DNA from: Pseudomonas sp. 7SR1
GTDB taxonomy: Bacteria > Pseudomonadota > Gammaproteobacteria > Pseudomonadales > Pseudomonadaceae
Length of the DNA stretch: 64,000 bases
Direction of reading: 5' to 3'
Assembly (NCBI RefSeq): GCF_900156465.1
Contig: NZ_LT707064.1
Coordinates: forward strand, 1,462,001-1,526,000
In this document: positions 14,962 through 23,788 of the stretch, one piece after another
How the letters are laid out: each line of letters starts with the position of its first letter
How positions within the stretch are numbered: the first letter of the stretch is position 1
Made by a program: the position numbers and the translations under genes
The notes under the pieces: generated by a model
The model's database searches: none
What the model was told of the DNA's origin: nothing
The model's input: only the letters and a program-made list of their open reading frames with translations

Positions 14962-15171
14962 CGCAAGTTCTCCTGTCGTGAGGGCTCGCCATTCGGGGAT
15001 CCGGTGGCGAGTCGATGGGGAGAATTCTTGCAGCGGCATGTATACCGGCTATGTTCGACAACCGGCGGTTATACGTTCTTATGAGTATGTGAATGGGCTG
15101 GATACAGTGGCTTACAAATGGCCCCTGGATCCGGCCGGTAGAGGCTGCACACAAGGTGCAGCCAGCACGGC

Positions 15172-16485
15172 CTACCGATCGACGCTGAAGTCGAGGGTCA
15201 CGCAAAGACCACCGCCGTCGCGGTTGCGCAGGCTCAGCGAGCCGCCAATCGCGTTGGCCAACTGCTGAGCGATGGCAAGGCCCAGGCCGGTGCCGCCAGT
15301 GCTGCGGTTGCGTGAGCTTTCCACCCGGTAGAACGGCTTGACCACCTCGGCCAGGATCTCCTCGGGAATCCCCGGCCCTCGGTCAAGCACCTTGATGGAA
15401 ACGCCTGTGCTGGCGTTGCCGCAGATTTCCACTTCGGCGGTGCCGGCGTACTTCAGCGCGTTATCCACCAGGTTCACCAGGATACGACGCAGGGCATGGG
15501 GTCTTGTCTCGATGACCGCGCCGTTCTTGCCGATCAGGCTGACCTCTCGACCGGTGTCCTGGTAGTCGCACACCAGGCTGTCGAGAAAGGAGTCCAGGCT
15601 GATACGGCAACTGGTTTCAGTCGCGCCATGGACGCTGCGCGCATAAGCGACACCTTCACGCACCAGGTGCTCGATTTCGTCCAGGTCGTTGCCCAGTTTG
15701 TCTTTCTCGACCGAGTCATCCATGAACTCGGCGCGCAGCTTCATGCGCGTAATGGGCGTCTGCAGGTCATGGGAAATGGCCGCGAGCAATTGCATGCGTT
15801 CTTTCAGGTACGCGGCGATACGCGCCTGCATGCTGTTGAAGGCCCGGGCGGCATACGCCACTTCCCGGGGGCCGTTTTCATCCAACTGCACCGGGTGTGC
15901 GTTCGGGTCGAGGTTCTCGACCGCCTCGGCCAGGCGGCTGAGGGGGCGGATCGCGATCCGCACGGCAAGCCAGGTACAGCCGATCATCAACACCAACTGA
16001 CCGAACAGGACAAAGGGCAACCAGGGCGACAACGGCCTGACCGAAGGGCGCACATCGATGGTGACCGGGCTGCCGTCAGCCAGTCGCACCTGGGCCTGGA
16101 AATGCTGGCGAGGGCCGGGGATCTCGACGAAGGTCAGGTCATAGTTGCGGCCCAGGGAGGCCTGCAGTGACTGCGCCGCAGTCGCAGCGAGATCGTTCGA
16201 GGTCAGTGCAATGCCAGGGTCGTGCTCGCGCAGCAGATAGTCGTAGTTGCGACGCTGCAGGCGTTTGGTCCACTCCAGGCGCTCGGCGGCCGGCAGACGG
16301 TCGAGAATGGCGATGGACGTCGCTGTGTCGTGTTCGAAGTTGCCCAGCATCGCCGTCTTGGTGCTCTGGTAGCGTTCGTAGTACTGGGCTGCGAACGTCA
16401 GGGATTGGGCGAGGATCAGACCGACAAGGAACACCAGCCACAGCCGCGAGGCCAGCGTGCGGGGCCATTGCAAGGCGAGCTTCAT
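15172..16485 (-). CDS. Sensor histidine kinase
   Basis: The 437-residue inner-membrane kinase has TM1 at about residues 13-32, a periplasmic sensor of about 120 residues and TM2 at about 157-177. These are followed by HAMP (IRPLSRLAEAVENLDP), HisKA with SHDLQTPITRMKL (His239), and a HATPase_c domain with N box LVDNALKYA, G1 DRGPGIP and G2 GGTGLGLAIAQQL. It resembles EnvZ/RstB-type OmpR partners. Its ATG overlaps the stop of the response-regulator gene by 4 bp, so the two are co-translated. The Q after the HD pair (HDLQTP instead of HDLRTP) is seen in several Pseudomonas kinases. The signal is unknown. Confidence 0.92.
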   Translation of the reverse strand: MKLALQWPRTLASRLWLVFLVGLILAQSLTFAAQYYERYQSTKTAMLGNFEHDTATSIAILDRLPAAERLEWTKRLQRRNYDYLLREHDPGIALTSNDLAATAAQSLQASLGRNYDLTFVEIPGPRQHFQAQVRLADGSPVTIDVRPSVRPLSPWLPFVLFGQLVLMIGCTWLAVRIAIRPLSRLAEAVENLDPNAHPVQLDENGPREVAYAARAFNSMQARIAAYLKERMQLLAAISHDLQTPITRMKLRAEFMDDSVEKDKLGNDLDEIEHLVREGVAYARSVHGATETSCRISLDSFLDSLVCDYQDTGREVSLIGKNGAVIETRPHALRRILVNLVDNALKYAGTAEVEICGNASTGVSIKVLDRGPGIPEEILAEVVKPFYRVESSRNRSTGGTGLGLAIAQQLANAIGGSLSLRNRDGGGLCVTLDFSVDR

Positions 16486-17222
16486 GCCTGTTCCCCAAGC
16501 ACTTCCACTGCAAAGGTAAAGACGTAGCCTTCGTTGCGCACAGTCTTGAGGTAGAGGGGTTCGCGCGCGTCATCCATCAAACGCTGCCGCACGCGGCTGA
16601 CCAGCAGGTCAATGGAGCGATCGAAGATGTCCGCGTCACGGCCCTGGGTCAGGTTGAGCAGTTGGTCGCGACTCAGTACCCGCTGGGGATGATCGAGAAA
16701 TACCCGCAGCAGCCTGTACTCGGCGCCGCTCAGGGAGACGAGCGTGTCGTCTTCATCGAGCAGATGGCGGGCGGTGGTATCCAGGCGCCACCGGCCGAAC
16801 TTGAGCAGCCGGCCGCTTTCGGTGACGACGAAGTTGGGCGGCAGCATGCGGGTACGCCGAAGCACGGCATTGATCCGCGCCAGCAGCTCCCGGGCAGCGA
16901 AGGGTTTGGCCAGGTAGTCGTCGGCCCCCATCTCCAGGCCAATGATGCGGTCGGTCTCGTCGGTGCGAGCCGTCAGCATCAGCACGGGGGTCGCCTTGTG
17001 TTTTCCGGCGCGCAGTTCGCGACACAGCAGCAGCCCGTCATCCCCCGGCATCATGATGTCGAGCACGATCAGATCCACCTGGTTGGTTTCGAGAAAGGCC
17101 CGCATCTGGCGCCCATCGGCAACCACGGTGGTGCGCAGACCGTTTTTCTTCAGGTAGTTGCCGACCAGCTCCCTGATTTCCCGATCATCATCCACGATCA
17201 ATACGTGATCGACATGTTCCAT
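16482..17222 (-). CDS. OmpR/PhoB-family response regulator
   Basis: The 246-residue regulator has a receiver domain with VDDD at 10-13, the phospho-acceptor Asp55 in LIVLDIMMPGDDG, T in MLTARTD and K in LAKPF. The C-terminal winged helix contains LSGAEYRLLRVFLDHPQRVLSRDQLL and the recognition helix DRSIDLLVSRVRQRL, ending EPLYLKTVRNEGYVF. The cognate kinase follows immediately. The gene is divergent from a DUF2790 gene, and the shared upstream region carries a 10-bp-phased direct repeat of the kind OmpR-family regulators bind. Confidence 0.93.
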   Translation of the reverse strand: MEHVDHVLIVDDDREIRELVGNYLKKNGLRTTVVADGRQMRAFLETNQVDLIVLDIMMPGDDGLLLCRELRAGKHKATPVLMLTARTDETDRIIGLEMGADDYLAKPFAARELLARINAVLRRTRMLPPNFVVTESGRLLKFGRWRLDTTARHLLDEDDTLVSLSGAEYRLLRVFLDHPQRVLSRDQLLNLTQGRDADIFDRSIDLLVSRVRQRLMDDAREPLYLKTVRNEGYVFTFAVEVLGEQA

Positions 17223-17340
17223 GCCCTGCTCTCCGAAATGCGCGCATCAGTTGCGCAGTATGGCGATGCTTTGCTGCCGGATGGCAGGGCACCGCAGTTC
17301 AGCCTGTCCAGACCGAGGCCAAGCAAAAACAGTGGCGATT

Positions 17341-17358
17341 GTATCGCTCTGTATCGCA
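17341..17358. promoter_or_regulatory. Candidate OmpR-type binding site
   Basis: TGTATCGC-TC-TGTATCGC is an exact direct repeat with a 10-bp period, placing both half-sites on one DNA face. It lies between the response-regulator gene and the divergent DUF2790 gene. Confidence 0.5.
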
Positions 17359-17389
17359 ACCCACCTCAGATACGTAACCCATCCAACCG

Positions 17390-17420
17390 AGGTATTTCTC
17401 GACACAGCCGAGATACCTCC
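17390..17420. promoter_or_regulatory. Palindrome in the TCS/DUF2790 intergenic region
   Basis: GAGGTAT-TT-CTCG and CGAG-ATACCTC pair over 11 bp around ACACAGC, with two unpaired T on the left. It could be a dyad operator or an mRNA hairpin in the leader of the DUF2790 gene. Confidence 0.45.
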
Positions 17421-17497
17421 CAGGCCTTTAATGAGCTCCATCGAGACAACATGAATCGCCTCGATGACGCCATCGAACTCATTGAAGGAAAACGACC

Positions 17498-17764
17498 ATG
17501 AACCTGAAAACCATTGCCACTGCTTGCCTGATGACCGCCCTGAGCGCCGGCGCATTACCCGCCATGGCCCAAGCCAACGCAGCAAGCGAAACCTACTCCT
17601 ACGGCACCCACCTGGACATTGCGAAAGTGGTTTCGCTGACCGAAGACGCTGGCCAGACCTGCGGGTTGGTGAATGCGCACATCACCTACCTCGACTCCAT
17701 GGGCGAACAGCGAGCCCTGACATACCTCAAGCAGGCAGCCGATTGCAACAATCAAGGGGGCTGA
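17498..17764 (+). CDS. DUF2790 family secreted small protein
   Basis: The 88-residue protein has a signal peptide (MNLKTIATACLMTALSAGALPAMAQA). The mature domain carries the DUF2790 pattern YSYGTHLDIAKVVSLTEDAGQTCGLVNAHITYLDSMGEQRALTYLKQAADC, with its two conserved Cys probably forming a disulfide. The family is restricted to Pseudomonas and relatives, is periplasmic, and lies frequently next to two-component systems, some linked to metal or envelope stress. GAAGGAAAACGACC precedes the ATG. Being divergent from a TCS operon, it is a likely regulon member. Its molecular function is unknown. Confidence 0.82.
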   Translation: MNLKTIATACLMTALSAGALPAMAQANAASETYSYGTHLDIAKVVSLTEDAGQTCGLVNAHITYLDSMGEQRALTYLKQAADCNNQGG

Positions 17765-17773
17765 GGTGGGAGC

Positions 17774-18085
17774 TCAGGGATGGCGATCCAGTTTCCTGAG
17801 GAACACCGCCATCTCTTTTTCCGCCTGTTTGTCGCCATGGGCGCGGGCGGCCTCAAGGCCTTGTTCCCAGGCACGACGTGCTGCCGCCAGGTCGCCTTGC
17901 CCTTGATGAGCCTTGCCCAGCAGTTTCCATGCGGCTGAATATTTGGGATCGAATTCGACGCAGCGCTGCAGGTGTTCGGCGGCGCGGGTGAATTCGCCGA
18001 GGTCCAGGTACCCCTTGCCCAGGCCGAAGCGCAGCAGTGCGTTATCCACGCCCTTGGCGAGCATTTTTTCCAGGGAGTCGAGCAT
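17774..18085 (-). CDS. Tetratricopeptide-repeat protein
   Basis: The 103-residue soluble protein is made almost entirely of TPR helices: LLRFGLGKGYLDLGEFTRAAEHLQRCVEFDPKYSAAWKLLGKAHQGQGDLAAARRAWEQGLEAARAHGD forms about two and a half repeats with the consensus W/L-G-Y-A-F-A-P positions. Such small TPR proteins serve as interaction modules. ATG 18085 is chosen because AAGGAC lies 6-7 nt upstream; the longer frame would run into a REP element. It converges on the DUF2790 gene with a 9-bp gap. Confidence 0.75.
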   Translation of the reverse strand: MLDSLEKMLAKGVDNALLRFGLGKGYLDLGEFTRAAEHLQRCVEFDPKYSAAWKLLGKAHQGQGDLAAARRAWEQGLEAARAHGDKQAEKEMAVFLRKLDRHP

Positions 18086-18133
18086 GGCGGCGTCCTTATT
18101 GGTTGTGTCAGGGGTTGATCCGTTGGCTGCTAG

Positions 18134-18233
18134 ATAGCTATCGCGAGCAGTCTGGCTCCCACAGGGGTCGGCGTTGTTCACAACATTTGTGAGCAATGAA
18201 GATCCTCTGTGGGAGCGAGCCTGCTCGCGATGA
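18134..18233. repeat. Inverted pair of REP elements (REPIN-like)
   Basis: A minus-oriented copy (ATCGCGAGCAG...GGCTCCCACAGG, 18134-18167) and a plus-oriented copy (TGTGGGAGCGAGCCTGCTCG, 18204-18233) face each other about 40 bp apart. This is the REP-doublet layout mobilised by RAYT transposases. No RAYT gene is in the window. Confidence 0.8.
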
Positions 18234-18261
18234 GGCCCTTTGCGTCACTGCGCATCCCGGA

Positions 18262-19635
18262 TCAGAAGAAACTCAACCCCACGTGGAACAGCTTCTCGAC
18301 GTCGCGAATGTGCTTCTTGTCCACCAGGAACAGGATCACATGGTCGCCGGCCTGGATCATGGTGTCGTCATGGGCGATCAGCACTTCTTCATCGCGGATG
18401 ATCGCGCCGATGGTGGTACCCGGTGGCAGGCCGATGTCGCGGATGGCCTTGCCGATGACCTTGCTGGACTTGGCGTCGCCGTGGGCGATCGCCTCGATGG
18501 CCTCGGCCGCGCCACGACGCAGGGAGTGCACGCTGACAATGTCGCCACGCCGCACGTGGGCCAGCAGGGTGCCGATGGTTGCCAGCTGCGGGCTGATGGC
18601 GATGTCGATCTCGCCGCCCTGGATCAGGTCGACATAGGCCGGGTTGTTGATGATGGTCATCACCTTCCGCGCCCCCAGGCGCTTGGCCAGCAGCGACGAC
18701 ATGATGTTGGCTTCGTCGTCGTTGGTCAGGGCCAGGAAGATGTCGGCGTCGGCGATGTTTTCTTCCAGCAGCAGGTCACGGTCCGAGGCGCTGCCTTGCA
18801 ATACCACGGTGCTGTCGAGGGTGTCCGAGAGATAACGGCAGCGCGCCGGGTTCATCTCGATGATCTTCACCTGGTAACGGCTTTCGATGGCTTCGGCCAG
18901 ACGCTCGCCGATCTGCCCGCCACCGGCGATCACGATGCGCTTGTTTTTCTCGTCGAGGCGACGCATTTCGCTCATCACCGCGCGGATATTGGCCTTGGCG
19001 GCGATGAAGAACACTTCGTCGTCGGCTTCGATCACCGTGTCGCCCTGAGGCAGGATCGGCCGGTCACGTCGGAAAATCGCCGCGACCCGCGTTTCCACAT
19101 TGGGCATGTGCTGGCGCAGCTGGCGCAACTGCTGCCCTACCAACGGGCCGCCGTAGTAGGCCTTGACCGCCACCAGTTGCGCCTTGCCTTCGGCAAAGTC
19201 GATTACCTGCAAGGCGCCGGGGTGCTCGATCAGGCGCTTGATGTAGTTGGTCACCACCTGCTCGGGGCTGATCAACACATCCACCGGAATCGCTTCGTTG
19301 TCGAACAGGTCGGCGCGGGTCAGGTAGGCCGCTTCCCGCACCCGGGCGATCTTGGTCGGGGTGTGGAACAGGGTGTGGGCCACCTGGCAGGCCACCATGT
19401 TGGTTTCATCGCTGTTGGTCACGGCCACCAGCATGTCGGCATCGTCGGCGCCGGCCTGGCGCAGCACTGTCGGCAGGGAACCGCGTCCTTGCACGGTACG
19501 GATATCGAGACGATCGCCCAGGTCCCGCAGGCGCTCGCCGTTCGTGTCGACCACGGTGATGTCATTGGCCTCGCTGGCCAGATGCTCAGCCAGCGAACCC
19601 CCCACCTGCCCTGCACCGAGGATGATGATTTTCAT
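18262..19635 (-). CDS. trkA: Trk system potassium uptake protein TrkA
   Basis: The 457-residue peripheral membrane protein gates TrkH/TrkG potassium channels. It has the duplicated RCK architecture: first TrkA-N with [17 protein letters not shown] at the start and the acidic end of beta-2 (VDTNGERL), TrkA-C, then a second TrkA-N with [16 protein letters not shown] near residue 232 and a second TrkA-C ending in [20 protein letters not shown]. Both glycine-rich NAD(H)-binding loops are intact. Length equals that of the E. coli protein. It is the last gene of the def-fmt-rsmB-trkA run on this strand, 24 bp after rsmB, the standard order in Pseudomonas. Confidence 0.97.
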   Translation of the reverse strand: MKIIILGAGQVGGSLAEHLASEANDITVVDTNGERLRDLGDRLDIRTVQGRGSLPTVLRQAGADDADMLVAVTNSDETNMVACQVAHTLFHTPTKIARVREAAYLTRADLFDNEAIPVDVLISPEQVVTNYIKRLIEHPGALQVIDFAEGKAQLVAVKAYYGGPLVGQQLRQLRQHMPNVETRVAAIFRRDRPILPQGDTVIEADDEVFFIAAKANIRAVMSEMRRLDEKNKRIVIAGGGQIGERLAEAIESRYQVKIIEMNPARCRYLSDTLDSTVVLQGSASDRDLLLEENIADADIFLALTNDDEANIMSSLLAKRLGARKVMTIINNPAYVDLIQGGEIDIAISPQLATIGTLLAHVRRGDIVSVHSLRRGAAEAIEAIAHGDAKSSKVIGKAIRDIGLPPGTTIGAIIRDEEVLIAHDDTMIQAGDHVILFLVDKKHIRDVEKLFHVGLSFF

Positions 19636-19659
19636 CCGGTCACTCCTATCGAATCGGTC

Positions 19660-20970
19660 TTAACCGCGTGTGGCGGCGATCTTGATCAGCTTGGCGTAAT
19701 AAAACCCATCGTGGCCGCCCTCCTGGGCCAGCAACTGGCGGCCGTGTGGCTGCTTCAGGCCGGCCTGGCTGGCGATGTCCAGCTCCCGGGCGCCCGGAGT
19801 CCGGGCGAGGAAGGCGTCGATCACCTCGGTGTTCTCGGTCGGCAACGTCGAACAGGTGGCATAGAGCAGGATGCCGCCCACCTCGAGGGTCAACCACAGG
19901 GCATCGAGCAATTCGCCCTGCAGAACCGCCAACGCGGCGATGTCGTCCGGCTGGCGGGTGAGCTTGATATCAGGGTGGCGACGGATCACGCCGGTGGCCG
20001 AACACGGTGCATCCAGCAGGATCCGCTGGAACGGCTTGCCGTCCCACCAAGAAGCGGTGTCGCGGCCATCGGCAGCGATCAGCTCGGCTGCCAGGCCCAG
20101 GCGTTCGAGGTTCTCCTTCACCCGCACCAGGCGCTTGGCTTCCAGGTCCACGGCCACCACACCGGCCAACCCGGGCTCGGCTTCGAGGATGTGGCAGGTC
20201 TTGCCCCCCGGGGCGCAGCAGGCGTCCAGCACCCGTTGGCCTGGCGCCAGGTCCAGCAGGTCGGCGGCCAGTTGCGCGGCTTCGTCCTGGACGCTGATCC
20301 AGCCCTCGGCGAACCCCGGCAGCGTGCGTACGTCCCCCGGAGTTTCCAGCAGGATGCCGTCGCGGCTATAGACGCAGGGCCTGGCCGGGATGCCCGCCTC
20401 GCCCAGCAAAGCCAGGTAGGCATCGCGGGTGTGATGGCGGCGGTTGACCCGCAGGATCATCGGCGGATGGGCATTGTTGGCGGCGCAGATGGCCTCCCAT
20501 TGCTCGGGCCAGAAGGCCTTCAGGGACTTCTGCAGCCACCGCGGATGGGCGGTGCGCACCACCGGGTCATGTTCCAGCTCGGCCAGCAGGCTTTCGCTTT
20601 CGCGCTGGGCGCGGCGCAGCACGGCATTGAGCAGGGCCTTGGCCCACGGCTTCTTCAACTTGTCGGCGCAGCCTACGGTCTCGCCGATGGCGGCGTGGGC
20701 CGGAACGCGGGTGTAGAGCAACTGATAGAGCCCCACCAGCAGCAGGGCTTCGACGTCGGCATCGGCAGCCTTGAACGGTTTCTGCAAGAGCCTGGCGGCC
20801 AGCGCTGACAACCTCGGCTGCCAGCGGGCGGTGCCGAAGGCCAGGTCCTGGGTGAAACCGCGGTCGCGGTCTTCGACCTTGTCCAGCTGGGTCGGCAGGG
20901 AACTGTTGAGCGAGGCTTTGCCACTGAGGACCGCGGCAAGCGCCCTGGCGGCGGCCAGACGCGGGTTCAT
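19660..20970 (-). CDS. rsmB: 16S rRNA (cytosine967-C5)-methyltransferase RsmB
   Basis: The 436-residue enzyme methylates C967 of 16S rRNA with SAM. An N-terminal NusB-like domain (residues about 5-130, [19 protein letters not shown] and [14 protein letters not shown]) precedes the methyltransferase. The latter shows the SAM site [16 protein letters not shown], motif [20 protein letters not shown] with one conserved Cys, and motif [21 protein letters not shown] with the catalytic Cys. Its ATG overlaps the fmt stop by 4 bp, indicating coupling. Length and all motifs are normal. Confidence 0.97.
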   Translation of the reverse strand: MNPRLAAARALAAVLSGKASLNSSLPTQLDKVEDRDRGFTQDLAFGTARWQPRLSALAARLLQKPFKAADADVEALLLVGLYQLLYTRVPAHAAIGETVGCADKLKKPWAKALLNAVLRRAQRESESLLAELEHDPVVRTAHPRWLQKSLKAFWPEQWEAICAANNAHPPMILRVNRRHHTRDAYLALLGEAGIPARPCVYSRDGILLETPGDVRTLPGFAEGWISVQDEAAQLAADLLDLAPGQRVLDACCAPGGKTCHILEAEPGLAGVVAVDLEAKRLVRVKENLERLGLAAELIAADGRDTASWWDGKPFQRILLDAPCSATGVIRRHPDIKLTRQPDDIAALAVLQGELLDALWLTLEVGGILLYATCSTLPTENTEVIDAFLARTPGARELDIASQAGLKQPHGRQLLAQEGGHDGFYYAKLIKIAATRG

Positions 20971-21926
20971 GAGGCGTCCGCCACGTGGCCCAGCACGGTG
21001 CCGACGGCAAATTTCTCACGGCGACTGTTGTACAAATCGCTGAAATTCAGCGCCTTGCCGCCGGGCAATTGCAGACGCGTCAGACACAAGGCCTGCTCGC
21101 CGCACGCGACAACCAGACCGTCCTTGCTGGCATCGAGGATCTGCCCGGGGGAGCCCGCACCTTCGGCGAGGCGGGCGGCCAGCACCTTCAGCGTCTCGCC
21201 GCCCAGCGTGCTGTGGCAGATCGGCCAGGGATTGAAGGCGCGCACCAATCGCTCCAGCTCGATGGCCGGACGGCTCCAGTCGATGCGGGCCTCATCCTTG
21301 TTCAACTTGTGGGCGTAGGTGGCAAGGCTGTCATCCTGCACTTCGCCGGCCAGCGTACCGGCAGCCAGGCCGGCGATGGCCTGGACCACGGCCGGCGGGC
21401 CGATGAGCGCGAGACGGTCATGCAGGCTGCCGCCGGTATCGTCGGCGCCGATGGGGGTCGTCACCTTGAGCAGCATCGGCCCGGTGTCCAGGCCGGCTTC
21501 CATGCGCATCACGGTCACGCCACTCTCGGCATCGCCCGCTTCCACGGCGCGCTGGATCGGCGCCGCACCGCGCCAGCGCGGCAACAGTGAAGCGTGGCTG
21601 TTGATGCAACCCAGGCGCGGAATGTCCAGCACCACCTGAGGCAGGATCAGGCCATAGGCGACCACCACCATCAGGTCCGGCTTCAGCGCGGCCAGTTCAG
21701 CCTGGGCCTGTGGGTCACGCAGGGTCGGCGGCTGCGAGACGGGCAGGCCATTTTCCAGGGCCAGTTGCTTGACCGGGCTGGGCATCAGTTTCTGCCCGCG
21801 ACCGGCGGGCCGATCCGGCTGGGTGTAGACCGCAACGATGTCATGGGGGCTGGCCAGCAGGGCCTTGAGGTGTTCGGCGGCGAACTCGGGCGTGCCGGCA
21901 AAGACGATGCGCAGTGGCTCAGTCAT
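20967..21926 (-). CDS. fmt: Methionyl-tRNA formyltransferase
   Basis: The 319-residue enzyme formylates Met-tRNAfMet using 10-formyl-THF. The N-terminal catalytic domain has [32 protein letters not shown] and the active-site segment [22 protein letters not shown] with the conserved N, H and a later Asp in GLDTGPML. The C-terminal OB-like domain starts around [17 protein letters not shown] 21926 is the family start. It lies 71 bp from def, with a strong hairpin terminator between them, so def may be partly uncoupled from fmt. Confidence 0.97.
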   Translation of the reverse strand: MTEPLRIVFAGTPEFAAEHLKALLASPHDIVAVYTQPDRPAGRGQKLMPSPVKQLALENGLPVSQPPTLRDPQAQAELAALKPDLMVVVAYGLILPQVVLDIPRLGCINSHASLLPRWRGAAPIQRAVEAGDAESGVTVMRMEAGLDTGPMLLKVTTPIGADDTGGSLHDRLALIGPPAVVQAIAGLAAGTLAGEVQDDSLATYAHKLNKDEARIDWSRPAIELERLVRAFNPWPICHSTLGGETLKVLAARLAEGAGSPGQILDASKDGLVVACGEQALCLTRLQLPGGKALNFSDLYNSRREKFAVGTVLGHVADAS

Positions 21927-21956
21927 GGGAAGCTCTCGATTACAAAGCGGTCGCAT

Positions 21957-21986
21957 AAAGAAAAAGGCTTGCCGCGGCAAGCCTTT
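21957..21986 (-). terminator. Intrinsic terminator between def and fmt
   Basis: AAAGGCTTGCC-GC-GGCAAGCCTTT is a perfect 11-bp stem with a very small loop. On the minus strand it is followed by TTTTTCTTTA. It lies after the def stop codon and before the fmt start, so it would end or attenuate the def transcript. Confidence 0.75.
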
Positions 21987-21997
21987 GAAGGGGGGCA

Positions 21998-22504
21998 TCA
22001 AGCATTCTGGCGATGGATCTTTTCCAGTTTTTTCTTGATCCGGTCACGCTTGAGCGTAGACAGATAATCCACGAACAGCTTGCCGTTGAGATGGTCGCAT
22101 TCGTGCTGGATGCACACCGCCAGCAAGCCTTCGGCGATCAGTTCGTACGGCTTGCCGTCACGGTCCAGGGCCTTGATCCTGACCTTCTGCGGGCGGTCGA
22201 CGTTTTCGTAGAAGCCTGGGACCGAGAGGCAACCTTCCTGGTACTGCTCCATCTCGTCGGTGAGGGTTTCGAACTCCGGATTGATGAACACCCGCGGCTC
22301 GCTGCGGTCTTCGGAGAGGTCCATCACCACGATACGCTTGTGTACGTTGACCTGGGTCGCGGCGAGGCCGATGCCTGGCGCTTCATACATTGTTTCAAAC
22401 ATGTCATCGACCAACTGGCGCACTTCGTCGTCCACTACGGCCACCGGTTTGGCGATAGTGCGCAGGCGCGGATCGGGAAACTCGAGAATGTTCAAAATGG
22501 CCAT
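21998..22504 (-). CDS. def: Peptide deformylase
   Basis: The 168-residue Fe/Zn enzyme removes formyl groups from nascent proteins. All three motifs are intact: [16 protein letters not shown] with the metal-binding Cys, and HECDHLNG, with two His ligands and the catalytic Glu. Length is typical of the type 1B enzyme of gammaproteobacteria. ATG 22504 gives the conserved [14 protein letters not shown] start. The gene is divergent from the LysM-protein gene, an arrangement conserved in Pseudomonas. Confidence 0.97.
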   Translation of the reverse strand: MAILNILEFPDPRLRTIAKPVAVVDDEVRQLVDDMFETMYEAPGIGLAATQVNVHKRIVVMDLSEDRSEPRVFINPEFETLTDEMEQYQEGCLSVPGFYENVDRPQKVRIKALDRDGKPYELIAEGLLAVCIQHECDHLNGKLFVDYLSTLKRDRIKKKLEKIHRQNA

Positions 22505-22682
22505 AAGCTTGATAAATGCACGTGTGAGGTAAAGTCGGGTGGCTGGCCTGGCGTGTCTTGGGATGCAGGCTACCGTTGTAAAACGTCGCTCTTGGAGCTG
22601 CCCTGAAACGCAGCAGCCCACGGAGCGAGCCATGGGGGCTCTGGCGTTTTACGCGAACGCACATGATAAAGGGATTCACCGC

Positions 22683-23708
22683 ATGAGGAAATCACTACTC
22701 GCCCTGCTCCTTCTGGCCTCGGCCGGCATCGCGCACGGGCAAGTGCAACTTAGGGAAGGTTTTCCGCAGCAATACACAGTGGTGCCGGGGGACACGCTGT
22801 GGGACATTTCCGGCAAATACCTGCGCGAGCCCTGGAAATGGCCCGAGCTCTGGCAGGCCAACCCGCAGGTCGAAAACCCGAACCTGATCTACCCCGGCGA
22901 CACCCTGTCGCTGGTCTACGTCAACGGCCAGCCCCGATTGACCCTCAGCCGCGGCGCCTCGCGGGGCACCATCAAGCTGTCGCCGCGCGTGCGCAGCTCG
23001 CCGGTGGCCGATGCCATCCCCAGCATACCGCTGCAAGCCATCAACAGCTTCCTGCTGAGCAACCGCATCATCGACAGCGCCGAGGACTTCGACAAGGCCC
23101 CCTACGTGGTCGCGGGCGACGCCGAACGGGTCCTCAGCGGCATGGGCGACCGGATCTTCGCCCGCGGCACGTTCGATGCAAACCAGTCGGCGTACGGCAT
23201 CTTCCGTCAGGGCAAGGTCTACACCGATCCCGAAACCAAGGAATTCCTGGGCATCAATGCCGACGACATCGGCGGCGGTGAAGTGGTCGCCACCGAAGGC
23301 GACGTCACCACCCTGGCCCTGCAACGCACCACCCAGGAAGTTCGTCTCGGCGATCGTCTGTTCAGCGGCGAAGAACGGGCCATCAACTCCACCTTCATGC
23401 CCAGCGCACCGAAGTCGCAGATCGACGGACTGATCCTCGACGTGCCCCGGGGCGTGACCCAGATCGGCGCCCTGGATGTGGTGACCCTGAACAAGGGTCG
23501 CCGCGACGGCCTGGCCGAAGGCAACGTCCTGGCGGTGATGAAGACCGGGGAAACCGTACGCGACCGCATCACCGGCGAACCGGTGAAGATTCCCGACGAA
23601 AGGGCCGGCCTGCTGATGGTTTTCCGCACCTACGACAAGCTCAGCTATGGCCTGGTGCTGTATGCCTCGCGGTCGCTGGCGATCCTCGACAAGGTGCGCA
23701 ATCCATAA
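22683..23708 (+). CDS. LysM peptidoglycan-binding domain protein
   Basis: The 341-residue exported protein has a signal peptide (MRKSLLALLLLASAGIAHG). A LysM domain (QYTVVPGDTLWDISGKYLREPWKWPELWQANPQVENPNLIYPGDTLSL, residues about 29-77) anchors it to peptidoglycan. The C-terminal 250 residues (VVAGDAERVLSGMGDRIFARG, LGDRLFSGEER, GALDVVTLNKGRRDGLAEGNVLAVM) are the beta-rich domain typical of the protein encoded next to def/dprA in Pseudomonas. Its exact role is unknown; a cell-wall function is inferred. AAAGGG is placed 8-9 nt before ATG 22683. It precedes dprA on the same strand by 80 bp. Confidence 0.88.
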   Translation: MRKSLLALLLLASAGIAHGQVQLREGFPQQYTVVPGDTLWDISGKYLREPWKWPELWQANPQVENPNLIYPGDTLSLVYVNGQPRLTLSRGASRGTIKLSPRVRSSPVADAIPSIPLQAINSFLLSNRIIDSAEDFDKAPYVVAGDAERVLSGMGDRIFARGTFDANQSAYGIFRQGKVYTDPETKEFLGINADDIGGGEVVATEGDVTTLALQRTTQEVRLGDRLFSGEERAINSTFMPSAPKSQIDGLILDVPRGVTQIGALDVVTLNKGRRDGLAEGNVLAVMKTGETVRDRITGEPVKIPDERAGLLMVFRTYDKLSYGLVLYASRSLAILDKVRNP

Positions 23709-23733
23709 CGGGTCTCACAAGTTACCAACAGAG

Positions 23734-23742
23734 TTATCCACA
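23734..23742 (+). promoter_or_regulatory. Perfect DnaA box between lysM gene and dprA
   Basis: TTATCCACA matches the strict DnaA 9-mer. It is 47 bp upstream of dprA and is the only strict box in this window that is clearly intergenic. Confidence 0.5.
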
Positions 23743-23788
23743 GCTTGTTCCCGTTTGTTCGGGGCTAATAACGATCAAGGATGATCCG

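Noticed and set aside
18196..20808. An 870-codon plus-strand open frame
   Set aside because: It is antisense to trkA and rsmB, both fully supported by motifs. Its His-, Gln- and Gly-rich translation is what high-GC third positions produce on the opposite strand.
23734..23742. A replication origin at the DnaA box upstream of dprA
   Set aside because: A single box without an AT-rich unwinding region or dnaA/dnaN neighbours does not make an origin; only the wider concentration is reported.
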